Assembly: GCA_945903555.1 (NCBI GenBank)
Contig: CAMDOJ010000108.1
Coordinates: 1 to 5,995, forward strand
DNA length: 5,995 bases
DNA from: Chthoniobacter flavus
GTDB lineage: Bacteria > Verrucomicrobiota > Verrucomicrobiia > Chthoniobacterales > Terrimicrobiaceae
Reading direction: 5' to 3'
Position numbers and translations under genes: made by a program. Below are positions 1 to 5,995 of the stretch, piece after piece. Each line of letters starts with the position of its first letter. The first letter of the stretch is position 1. The notes beneath the pieces are model-generated. The model worked only from the letters and a program-made list of their open reading frames with translations. It searched no databases and was not told the origin of the DNA.

Positions 1-324
1 CGCCCAAGCGCGAGACTCGTGAGCAACTCCCTGTGCGAACTCACCGCCACGGAACCCAATAATCGCAACCTCTCGGATTGGATCTACGGGTGGGGCCAAT
101 TCCTCGCCCATGATATCGGACTCACATCTAGCGGGGATGCCGCTCTCGATATCAAGGTTCCAACGGGGGATCCCTATTTTGATCCAAAGTCCACTGGCTC
201 GGCGCTCATCTACTTCACTCGTTCGGTCTATGATTCCACGACTGGCACAATCGCAAACAACGTGCAGAAAAGAATCGTTTCTATCACTTACAAACCTCAA
301 AGCCCCAAGCCACCCGTTCGCTAA
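1..324 (+). pseudogene. Animal-type haem peroxidase fragment (5' off window, 3' truncated)
   Basis: The reading frame is open from base 1 (the first codons read RPSARLVSN), so the gene starts outside the window and the internal GTG at 19 is not its start. The visible 107 residues match the N-terminal catalytic part of animal-type (myeloperoxidase/peroxidasin superfamily) haem peroxidases. There is a SDWIYGWGQFLAHDIGLT segment with Gln33 and the expected distal His37, then a GDPYFDP motif and an IYFTRSVYD motif near residues 57-78. In this family the chain normally runs on through an NPRQQIN-like segment, an ASxVYGS motif and several hundred more residues carrying the proximal haem-ligand histidine. 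Here similarity fades after NNVQKRIVSIT (about base 285), and a proline/lysine-rich tail leads to a stop at 322. The proximal histidine region is absent in every frame downstream, where fmdB-like begins. The first Asp of the usual DHD motif, which forms a haem ester in mammalian enzymes, is Ala36. It is most likely a decayed or rearranged gene and probably inactive. A short divergent protein cannot be excluded, because the upstream part is not visible. Confidence 0.72.
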
Positions 325-380
325 GGAAAGCGCCAGCAGTATTGCAGTGATTCGGCGCGACTGGTAGGGTAGCTAAAAAT

Positions 381-725
381 ATGCCTACCTACGATTACGA
401 GTGCGAGAAATGCGGAAAGAGCTTTGAGGCCTTCCAGTCCATGAAAGATAAGCCCTTCGAGACATGCCAGCAAACCACCTGCGGCATGCCCGAATGGGGC
501 GAAGGCAAAGTGCGCCGTCTTATTGGAACCGGCGCGGGGCTCATCTTCAAAGGATCTGGATTTTACATCACGGACTACCGTAGCGAAGGCTACAAAAAAG
601 CTGCTCAAAGCGAGTCTAGCGCAGCCGCACCTGCCGCACCCGCCGCTCCTTCAACACCCACAGTAACAACTCCCGCTCCAGCCAAATCGGAATCCAAGCC
701 ATCCACCCCTAGTTCTAGCAGCTAA
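381..725 (+). CDS. FmdB family zinc ribbon protein
   Basis: A 114-residue protein of the FmdB (CxxC_CxxC_SSSS) zinc ribbon family, small proteins first named from a putative formamidase regulator; their real role is mostly unknown. It opens with the family signature MPTYDYECEKCG (Cys8, Cys11). The second zinc knuckle is Cys29-x4-Cys34 (CQQTTC) rather than the usual CxxC. It is followed by the hallmark RRLIGTGAGLIFKGSGFYITDY segment at about residues 45-66. The tail from about residue 76 is low-complexity Ala/Pro/Ser/Thr and ends in four serines, so it is probably disordered. The start is fixed by the conserved N-terminus; upstream there is only a weak purine stretch (taggg) and no clear Shine-Dalgarno. 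It has no signal peptide or membrane segment, so it is presumably cytoplasmic. It lies 56 bases after the peroxidase remnant and 10 bases before the next gene, and probably heads the plus-strand transcription unit. The family call is firm. The function is not. Confidence 0.93.
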   Translation: MPTYDYECEKCGKSFEAFQSMKDKPFETCQQTTCGMPEWGEGKVRRLIGTGAGLIFKGSGFYITDYRSEGYKKAAQSESSAAAPAAPAAPSTPTVTTPAPAKSESKPSTPSSSS

Positions 726-735
726 ATATACATCA

Positions 736-1563
736 GTGAAAATCTGTCGCAAATGCAGCGCTGAGAACGATGACAAACGCACCGTTTGCCTTGATTGTGG
801 AGACAACATCTCAGCCGTAGCTCCCACTTACGGTGTCAGTAAACCGAAATTAAATGAGAATCCCGGTGCCTCTGCGCCACAAATCACGCGTTTCAAAACT
901 CCCGCCCCCCTCAAATCACTCAATAAACCCTCACCGTGGAAACCACTTTTTGGCGTGCGCGGTTTGAGCTTATGGGCGTTTCTCGCCGGTCTCATTTACG
1001 CTTTTTACTTGGCCCTGACCCCACTGAATACCGACGCGGCATCCCTAACTGAAGGGCATCCAACCAAAGAGTTAAAAGCCCCACTTCCGCAAGATGAAGA
1101 GATTTTCAAGACACAGATTCGATCTTTAAAAGCTGCCGCAACCAGCACGAGTGGAGCTTGGAGCATCAGCAAAGATAAGCTCAACGATTTTTTGGCAACA
1201 AGGGTTCGCCTTTCCCCAATGAAGAATAATCTCGGAATTCACACTTCCTTCGAAGGGTGTTTCGTCAACCTCCACGAAGGATATTTAGACTTCGTCATGA
1301 AGCAGCGAGTCTATGAGCGTGACTTGATCTTCACTCTTCGCCTTCAACCGCGTCCAAAACCCAACGGTTCGATTATCGATTACACCGGTGCCTGGATCGG
1401 ATCCCTCCCCATACATCCCATACTGATCCCCTCGATACTCCCGGTATTTCGACCGTGCTATGACTCGATTAAAAATGCCCTAGCCCCCTTGAAGTCAGCC
1501 TCGTCGATCATCATATCACCTGTGAGTATCATAGTGCGATGGCCGGAATCTACCGTCAAATAG
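736..1563 (+). CDS. Membrane-anchored zinc ribbon protein, unknown function
   Basis: A 275-residue protein that I cannot assign to a named family. It starts at GTG 736, just before a zinc ribbon made of Cys4-x2-Cys7 and Cys18-x2-Cys21; a later start would remove the ribbon. No Shine-Dalgarno is visible. A linker rich in Pro, Lys and Ser (about residues 30-70) precedes one hydrophobic segment at about 77-96 (LSLWAFLAGLIYAFYLALTP), predicted to be a membrane anchor with the ribbon inside the cell. The remainder (about 100-275) would lie outside the cytoplasmic membrane. After a charged linker it has a SxxKLNDFLATR helix and alternating hydrophobic strands, then a GAWIGSLPIHPILIP stretch. This loosely recalls YpmS/DUF2140-like or other lipid-binding anchored domains; that comparison is pattern-based and unproven. 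Cys175 and Cys241 lie in the outer domain and could form a disulphide. The gene follows the FmdB gene by 10 bases and overlaps the next by 25 bases, which suggests translational coupling in one operon. Confidence 0.85.
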   Translation: MKICRKCSAENDDKRTVCLDCGDNISAVAPTYGVSKPKLNENPGASAPQITRFKTPAPLKSLNKPSPWKPLFGVRGLSLWAFLAGLIYAFYLALTPLNTDAASLTEGHPTKELKAPLPQDEEIFKTQIRSLKAAATSTSGAWSISKDKLNDFLATRVRLSPMKNNLGIHTSFEGCFVNLHEGYLDFVMKQRVYERDLIFTLRLQPRPKPNGSIIDYTGAWIGSLPIHPILIPSILPVFRPCYDSIKNALAPLKSASSIIISPVSIIVRWPESTVK

Positions 1564-2852
1564 TCTTCAGCTTTTCTCTATTCCTCCTAGTCACAGGCTT
1601 CTGCCCTCGACTACAAGCGATAGACTCCATCGCATCGACGCGCACGGTAAGCCATAGCAGAGGTTTTGTGGTTTACTCTCCCGATCGAGCCACACGCAAC
1701 CGCCTAGCTCGGACGGCGGATGAAGCACTCGCCATTTGGAATAAATTCATCAAGTGTGAAATCCCTTCGGCAGCTCCGATCATCATTCAAGATCTCACCA
1801 AAAAATCACTCCCCCGCAGCGCCCCCCCTGTCACAAACTCCCTTTTCGAGACCGATGGCGGGGGGATGAAAATCCAAGTCGACATCGCCTCCCCTTCCGC
1901 TCTCGAAAACGGCGATTTTGAAACCGCCCTATTTCGCGCCCTCGCCTTCCATGTAATCCATAAAAAAAATCCCCCACGTGCGGGAAACAAAACTACAGCC
2001 CCTCCAGAGTGGCTTGTATTCGGGATGGCCGAGAATTTCCGTCGGCAAGAAAACGCCGCACCGGAAGGTGTTTATTCAGCACTCATCTCGTCAAAGCGCC
2101 CGCCGAACTTCGATGAGTTCCTACATGAAAATCCAACACGCCTCGATAAAGTCTCTCTCCTTTTATACCGAGCCAAAGCCCTAGCACTCGTGAAAGTGTT
2201 ACGTAAACTCCCTGATTCGCGAAACCAGTTGACGGATTATCTCGAGTCCCAACATGGTTCCAAAGCCACATTCGAATCCCTGATCCCATTTTTTTCTTCA
2301 CTTCAAAAAGACCCTACCGAAATCGGAAAAATGTGGACTCTCGAAATAGCTCAAAATTCCCTGCCTCAGCAATTCCTCTCCCTGAGTGTCACAGAAACAG
2401 ACAAAGAGCTATCGAGCCTCCTTGCGCAAGCTACCCCAAACCGCTCATCCATATCCCCCGAGCCACCCTTGGCCGAGGCTCTGCTTGCCTCCGCACGCGG
2501 CAGAGGAGGAGCTTTCCTTATGCAGCAGGCCGCCGGCCAACTTCTCAACTTGGAATTCCGTTCCCACCCTTTCCTTCGCCCCATCGTGAAAGAATACTTA
2601 GGCATCACGACGATCCTTGCCCAAAAACCCAAATTCAAACTTGGAGATAAAATCACCGGCCTCGAGAAAGTCCGTTCCCAAATGCTCGAAAAAATGGACC
2701 TCATCACAGACTATTTAAACTGGTATGAAGCCACCCAACTGAAAGCTACAAGCACCCCTCTCCTTGACTCTCTCAGCATCCAAGACATCCCCAAACGCAC
2801 AGACCCCATCACACTCCATCTCGACAGCATCGAAGCACGTGGCTGGAAATAA
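1539..2852 (+). CDS. Exported gluzincin-like protein lacking HExxH
   Basis: A 437-residue exported protein. Residues 1-27 form a Sec signal peptide: a short basic start (Arg6), the hydrophobic core IVFSFSLFLLVTGF, and a probable signal peptidase I site after LQA (27/28). The TGFC in it is not a proper lipobox. The start is set by this signal peptide and overlaps the upstream gene by 25 bases. The mature part has the order typical of secreted gluzincin-type peptidase domains: a SRGFVVYSPDR strand (about 40-50), a helix (RNRLARTADEALAIW), a beta strand (PIIIQDL), then a helix where HExxH would sit, reading ALFRALAFHVIHKK (130-143). PPEWLVFGMAENFRR (155-169) follows, equivalent to the PxWLxEGxA motif of such enzymes, then a long helical region (205-240). 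No HExxH is present; His138 and His141 are spaced differently and no glutamate stands between them. It is therefore probably a catalytically dead relative with a binding or structural role in the periplasm. The C-terminal third (about 280-437) is helical and unassigned. The fold assignment is inference; the export call is solid. Confidence 0.82.
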   Translation: MAGIYRQIVFSFSLFLLVTGFCPRLQAIDSIASTRTVSHSRGFVVYSPDRATRNRLARTADEALAIWNKFIKCEIPSAAPIIIQDLTKKSLPRSAPPVTNSLFETDGGGMKIQVDIASPSALENGDFETALFRALAFHVIHKKNPPRAGNKTTAPPEWLVFGMAENFRRQENAAPEGVYSALISSKRPPNFDEFLHENPTRLDKVSLLLYRAKALALVKVLRKLPDSRNQLTDYLESQHGSKATFESLIPFFSSLQKDPTEIGKMWTLEIAQNSLPQQFLSLSVTETDKELSSLLAQATPNRSSISPEPPLAEALLASARGRGGAFLMQQAAGQLLNLEFRSHPFLRPIVKEYLGITTILAQKPKFKLGDKITGLEKVRSQMLEKMDLITDYLNWYEATQLKATSTPLLDSLSIQDIPKRTDPITLHLDSIEARGWK

Positions 2853-2902
2853 TGTGATAAGTATTAAAAGCGAATCCCGATTTTGAAGAAGGGTTAATTA
2901 CA
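2853..2902. other. Short intergenic gap between convergent genes
   Basis: Fifty bases separate the stop codons of two converging transcription units. The stretch is A/T-rich and must hold, or be flanked by, transcription ends for both directions. The only fold I can see is a weak imperfect hairpin at 2864-2886: a CG pair step, a G-A mismatch, then AAAA opposite TTTT, with a five-base loop. It is too weak to call a terminator by eye. No GC-rich stem followed by a T-tract is present on either strand. Confidence 0.5.
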
Positions 2903-3982
2903 TCAAGGCACTCGACGCACGACCTGCAAAGATCGACGTTCCGAGGCCTTCTGGTAGCTGTAGGCAAAAGGAAGTGGGAGCGTATCTTTACCCGCAGCCG
3001 CATAGGCGGCGATCAGCTCGGGTTGCTGTTGTTTGAATAATTTGTGAACTCCGGTAAAACGGCCATAAAGCTTAACGTCTCCCATTTTTTTGAGATCACC
3101 ATAATCAAGCCCCGTTTCATCCTGAATGAGCATGGGTGCACCATTTACGATTGCCGCACGGCAGGCGGAAAAGTATGGGTCGGGTAAAAGATGGGAAGCG
3201 GCCTTGAGAAGCACGGGATTTTTTGCAGTCAGCTCAATCCATCCGCGTTGAGGGGAATTTGGCTTCAGTCCACTGTCTGATAAATCGATACAGACATAGT
3301 CCAGAATGGCTTCTCGTCCCGACCTTGATAATTTCAATCTGACGGAATTCCACGTTGATTGAGGTGAGATTTCCTGAGGTTCGTAGTCCCCGGACTGCGT
3401 GTTAAATTGCAGTGGGCTCACGGAATCCACGCGATAACCCAAAGCCACGGCAAAAGCCATCAACACAGGCGTTGAAGTGAGCCTAGCCGTCACGCTGACC
3501 GTATTCTCATTCAGATCAATCGTTCGAAAGAATCCCAACTGGCCAAACTTAACCCACTCCGTAAGAAATTTAGATTTGAAAGCCTCCCCGTCAGGAATCG
3601 GCATCGCCATCGTGTCGACTGGTGGTCCGGCCGGCTGAATCGCTGCTAATATGTAGCGATCTGCTTCTGGAAAAAACTGTCCCACCGTTACAAAGTCCGG
3701 CCCCGAAAAGGGATAGAAGACGGTTCCTCTTGGGCTCGCTGCAATCTGCTCCCCAGCCCATTTTTTCAGTGGCGCGCCAATTGTTTTCTCATAATTATCC
3801 CACGATTTTTTCCCAGGAGAAACGTGACTGATCTCAGGAGGCTTTCCACTTTCGAGGGTCCCCTCTTGAGGACTCGCAAAGCCGATATAATCTCGCGCTA
3901 GGACGTCGGGAGCGGTCTGCGCACGAGAATCGCTCAATAGAAGACATTGCAGGAACGACAGAGAAAAGAGGATACGATACAT
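2903..3982 (-). CDS. Conserved-looking exported protein with YPFSGPDF motif
   Basis: A 359-residue exported protein when started at the ATG at 3982. An upstream in-frame ATG at 4039 would add 19 polar residues ahead of the signal peptide and overlap the permease gene by 50 bases, so 3982 is preferred; it leaves a 7-base gap. No Shine-Dalgarno is seen for either start. Residues 1-21 are a signal peptide (MYRILFSLSFLQCLLL, probable cleavage after SRA); FLQC is a poor lipobox. The mature protein shows strongly patterned motifs: GTVFYPFSGPDFVTVGQFFPEADRY... (86-110), IQPAGPP (115-121), a central beta-rich part, PMLIQDETGLDY (283-294), LYGRFTGVHKLF (305-316) and LPLPFAYSY (335-343). From memory, similar exported proteins of unknown function occur in diverse Gram-negative bacteria, but no reaction is known to me. 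Cys231 and Cys274 could pair. It is the last gene of the minus-strand run, behind the amino acid permease, so a role with that transporter in the periplasm is possible but unproven. Confidence 0.85.
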   Translation of the reverse strand: MYRILFSLSFLQCLLLSDSRAQTAPDVLARDYIGFASPQEGTLESGKPPEISHVSPGKKSWDNYEKTIGAPLKKWAGEQIAASPRGTVFYPFSGPDFVTVGQFFPEADRYILAAIQPAGPPVDTMAMPIPDGEAFKSKFLTEWVKFGQLGFFRTIDLNENTVSVTARLTSTPVLMAFAVALGYRVDSVSPLQFNTQSGDYEPQEISPQSTWNSVRLKLSRSGREAILDYVCIDLSDSGLKPNSPQRGWIELTAKNPVLLKAASHLLPDPYFSACRAAIVNGAPMLIQDETGLDYGDLKKMGDVKLYGRFTGVHKLFKQQQPELIAAYAAAGKDTLPLPFAYSYQKASERRSLQVVRRVP

Positions 3983-3989
3983 TTTTGTG

Positions 3990-5315
3990 TTATGGTGATT
4001 GGTCGGTATGGATAGTTGAAGATTTTTCATTTTCAGCAATGTCCCGCGTGAGACCGCCTGAGACGCAGCGACGCAGCATATAAATCAAAAATAGAATAAC
4101 GGCAGCGACAGCCATTTCGGCTGGTTTTTCGATCGCCCCAAGTACAAGAATCAGAGCAGATCCCGAGATAAAAATTGGTACAGCCACAAGGCGCGTCAAA
4201 GCCGATACGGGATGCGATTCATTAGCAACGCGAGTGTATAATCCTAGCACGGCTATTATCGGAAATACTCCGAGCAAAAATCCTGTCACTGTCAGAATTT
4301 GCTCAAAAGTTCCTGAGACGATCATGATCATTGATATTGCCGCCTGCAGCCAGATGAGAAGCAATCCAGGAGCTTGTTCCCGAGAGGGACTCTTGCGATA
4401 CCACTGAAGCATGGTCTTCAAGACGCGCGGCCCCAGAAATGCAGACACCCCCAGCGAGGATAGCAGTGCAAAGGCAACCACTCCGGAAAAAATCTCCGCA
4501 ACCCCGCTTCCAAAAAGCTTCTTCGCCAGCAATTCCATGACGGCCTTCTCCGAAGCCAGTTCGCTGATCGGTATATGTCGTAGAACAGCGAGATTCACGC
4601 CGACATAGAGGATCAAAACCACCAACGTACCGATCATCATCGCCCGAGGTACATTTCGCCTTGCATCACGAGTCTCCGCAGCCGAGTAGATCGCTGCGCT
4701 CCAGCCCAAGTAAGCAAACATCGATAGCATGATGGCCACACCCCATGCCGATCCGAATGGAGTGGCGGAAATAGCCGCATCAGCACTCAACACAGCGGGC
4801 ATTGGAGCAAACGAAAGCCCCCACACCATTAAGCCTAAAAGCATCGCGAACTTCAATGCGGCCATTCCTGTTTGAATCCGCAATCCGAGCGGACCCGTGA
4901 GCGAATGAAGTGCCGTCACGGAAACAATCGCTACTAAAGCCGGCACCTTAAGATCCATTGTAAAATTAGGCACGGCCTTTTCAAGATAGGCACCGAAGCC
5001 GATTGCCGTTGCCGCATTCGATGCGGCAAAGCCCACGATAAAGGAAACCCACCCGGCAATCTCTCCCAACGCCGGTGTGAAGAATTTTTTGAGCATGCTC
5101 GCCTCGCCCCCGTTGACCGGCATCCGTCGCATGATGCTCCCGTAGCAATAGGCTCCAAATAGGGCATGTAAACCCGCGATTCCCCATACGAGTATGACGG
5201 CGTCAGCCGATTTCACACACGAGACAATCGAGCCGGTCGTAGTCAAAATCCCCGATCCGAGCATGCTGGCTATGACGAGAAGAACAGCCGTGAGTAGAGA
5301 AATTTGTGCTGGCAT
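3990..5315 (-). CDS. APC-superfamily amino acid permease
   Basis: A 441-residue inner-membrane secondary transporter of the amino acid-polyamine-organocation superfamily, full length for the family. About twelve membrane segments can be counted, near residues 5-30, 38-62, 84-112, 123-140, 150-168, 187-212, 227-247, 270-300, 316-334, 339-360, 372-393 and 398-416. TM1 has the unwound glycine motif SMLGSGIL (17-24) that binds the substrate amino and carboxyl groups in this fold. The loop after TM6 carries the typical SAAETRDARRNVPRAM sequence (211-226), matching the family pattern in which an acidic residue is followed by RNxPRA. TM3 has a GWVSFIVGFAASNAATAIGF stretch. The start at 5315 is the first ATG after an in-frame TAG (5319-5321) and has at most a weak AGG as ribosome site. 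The last ~25 residues are a polar cytoplasmic tail. The substrate cannot be told from sequence; an amino acid or polyamine is likely. It lies 44 bases after the hydrolase gene and 7 bases before the exported protein gene. Confidence 0.93.
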   Translation of the reverse strand: MPAQISLLTAVLLVIASMLGSGILTTTGSIVSCVKSADAVILVWGIAGLHALFGAYCYGSIMRRMPVNGGEASMLKKFFTPALGEIAGWVSFIVGFAASNAATAIGFGAYLEKAVPNFTMDLKVPALVAIVSVTALHSLTGPLGLRIQTGMAALKFAMLLGLMVWGLSFAPMPAVLSADAAISATPFGSAWGVAIMLSMFAYLGWSAAIYSAAETRDARRNVPRAMMIGTLVVLILYVGVNLAVLRHIPISELASEKAVMELLAKKLFGSGVAEIFSGVVAFALLSSLGVSAFLGPRVLKTMLQWYRKSPSREQAPGLLLIWLQAAISMIMIVSGTFEQILTVTGFLLGVFPIIAVLGLYTRVANESHPVSALTRLVAVPIFISGSALILVLGAIEKPAEMAVAAVILFLIYMLRRCVSGGLTRDIAENEKSSTIHTDQSP

Positions 5316-5320
5316 CGCCT

Positions 5321-5331
5321 AGCTGTCAGCT
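5321..5331. repeat. Small palindrome AGCTG-T-CAGCT upstream of permease start
   Basis: An 11-base perfect inverted repeat (AGCTG, one central T, CAGCT) sits 5 bases before the permease start codon, in the 44-base gap after the hydrolase gene. It could be an operator or a small structure near the ribosome site, but the arms are only five bases long and chance occurrence is quite possible. No second copy was noticed near the other genes. Confidence 0.25.
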
Positions 5332-5359
5332 TTTTGGATTTGGGACATGCTTGGAAATG

Positions 5360-5995
5360 CTATCGCACATTCAAAGGATTTGCCCATGTTTTTTGAGCAA
5401 ATTGCGAGAGAATGCGGTTAAACTTCTCAGGTTCGTCGATGAAGAGGGCGTGCCCCGCTTCTGGAAAAACTTCCACCCGCGCAAGCTTCGGGCGCTTTGC
5501 GGCCAAAATTTGCCCCTGTTCTTGAAAGCGTGGTCGAATCACATACAAAATCGGGACCTTTTGTTTGAGCAACGTGTCGCGCCAGTATTCGCGTGGGTAT
5601 GGCTTATTCACCAATTCCTGAGCAACACTCCGGGGCATTCGAGAAGCGGATGCAAAGATCGTATCGTATAGGCCACGCGGCATCGGCTTCTTTGTCAGCC
5701 CGAGTGTAAAATCTTTCAAATAGGCCGAACGATCCTTTACTGGCGCTTGGCTCTTGGATGACGACTTCCCCGACAATGGGGGTTGCCCCTCGCCGATCGA
5801 GTTATCAATCAGCACGAGACCTGCAATTGGGAAGTGCTTATACCTCGCTAAATAGTCGAGCACTTCCATCACCCCCAATGACCATCCGATCAAGATAGGA
5901 TTTACCGCCCCCACCTCGTTCAATAACTCCTGCAAATCGCGGGACCGTATCGACGGCGTATGCGCCCCCGTGAAAAGTTCCGATTTCCCTTGAGA
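5360..5995 (-). CDS. Alpha/beta hydrolase (5' end off window)
   Basis: Part of an alpha/beta hydrolase; 211 residues are visible and the frame stays open to the window edge, so the true start lies outside. An internal TTG at 5935 is not the start, because the upstream codons read SQGKSELFTGAHTPSIRSRD, which is the usual (R)GQGxS loop and following helix of this fold. The nucleophile elbow is GWSLG with Ser39 of the visible part (codon 5879-5881). Next come the strand LVLIDNS (60-66), a lid region of about 70 residues, the strand PILYVIRP and the EAGHALFIDEPEKFN motif, where His182 is the likely catalytic histidine. The expected Asp after strand 7 is missing (it reads VIRPRFQEQG); Asp64 after strand 6 is a candidate replacement. 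It is probably a soluble esterase- or peptidase-like enzyme. The substrate is unknown, and the missing N-terminus hides any signal peptide. It stands first among the visible genes of the minus-strand run, 44 bases ahead of the permease. Confidence 0.9.
   Translation of the reverse strand, partial: SQGKSELFTGAHTPSIRSRDLQELLNEVGAVNPILIGWSLGVMEVLDYLARYKHFPIAGLVLIDNSIGEGQPPLSGKSSSKSQAPVKDRSAYLKDFTLGLTKKPMPRGLYDTIFASASRMPRSVAQELVNKPYPREYWRDTLLKQKVPILYVIRPRFQEQGQILAAKRPKLARVEVFPEAGHALFIDEPEKFNRILSQFAQKTWANPLNVR

Noticed and set aside
110..367. Second-frame open stretch over the peroxidase remnant, considered as a frameshifted continuation.
   Set aside because: Its translation has no peroxidase motifs such as VYGS or a proximal histidine region, so it does not restore the enzyme.
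342..370. Possible promoter before the FmdB gene (TTGCAG, 17-base spacer, TAGGGT).
   Set aside because: Each box matches only about half the sigma-70 consensus and the -10 would lie only 10 bases before the start codon, so chance similarity is more likely.
1962..1975. A8 run followed by C5 inside the peptidase-like gene, considered as a slippage or programmed frameshift site.
   Set aside because: The frame is intact on both sides and the alternative frame gives no recognisable product. It lies in the degenerate HExxH region, so a sequencing error there cannot be fully excluded, but the PPEWLVFGMAENF motif follows in frame.
2864..2886. Imperfect hairpin between the convergent genes as a bidirectional terminator.
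   Set aside because: The stem is mainly A-T pairs with a mismatch and only two G-C pairs, so it would be very unstable.
3983..4039. Upstream ATG at 4039 as the start of the exported YPFSGPDF protein.
   Set aside because: It would place 19 polar residues before the signal peptide and overlap the permease gene by 50 bases; the ATG at 3982 begins directly at a normal signal peptide.
5306..5671. Plus-strand open frame overlapping the hydrolase gene.
   Set aside because: It lies opposite a clearly coding alpha/beta hydrolase frame and has no recognisable motif, so it is a shadow.

Overview
This window looks like bacterial chromosome of moderate GC content. It is tightly packed, and start codons mostly lack a clear Shine-Dalgarno sequence. 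The protein styles (a verrucomicrobial-looking FmdB zinc ribbon, small exported proteins of unrecognised families, an animal-type haem peroxidase fragment) suggest a Gram-negative environmental bacterium, possibly Verrucomicrobiota. That assignment is an impression from protein style, not proof.

Left edge (1-324, plus strand): part of an animal-type haem peroxidase. It keeps the distal-histidine segment but stops abruptly after about 107 visible residues, so it is probably a broken gene.

Plus-strand block (381-2852): three closely packed genes, probably one transcription unit. They are an FmdB-family zinc ribbon protein; a GTG-start protein with an N-terminal double-CxxC zinc ribbon, one membrane segment and an extracytoplasmic domain; and, overlapping it by 25 bases, an exported protein whose layout resembles a gluzincin (thermolysin-like) peptidase but without the HExxH motif.

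Minus-strand block (5995 down to 2903): three genes in the same direction, converging on the plus block with only 50 bases between stop codons. They are a 5'-truncated alpha/beta hydrolase with GWSLG nucleophile elbow and AGHALF histidine motif, a 12-TM APC-superfamily amino acid permease, and an exported protein with striking YPFSGPDF and LIQDETG motifs but no function I can name. The spacing (44 and 7 bases) suggests co-transcription.

No RNA gene, CRISPR array, insertion sequence, phage gene or convincing terminator was seen, and no stretch above 300 bases lacks a gene. The parts most worth following up are the two uncharacterised exported or membrane proteins, the peptidase-like protein without its metal motif, and the peroxidase remnant. 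I do not see strong evidence for a defence or mobile system.
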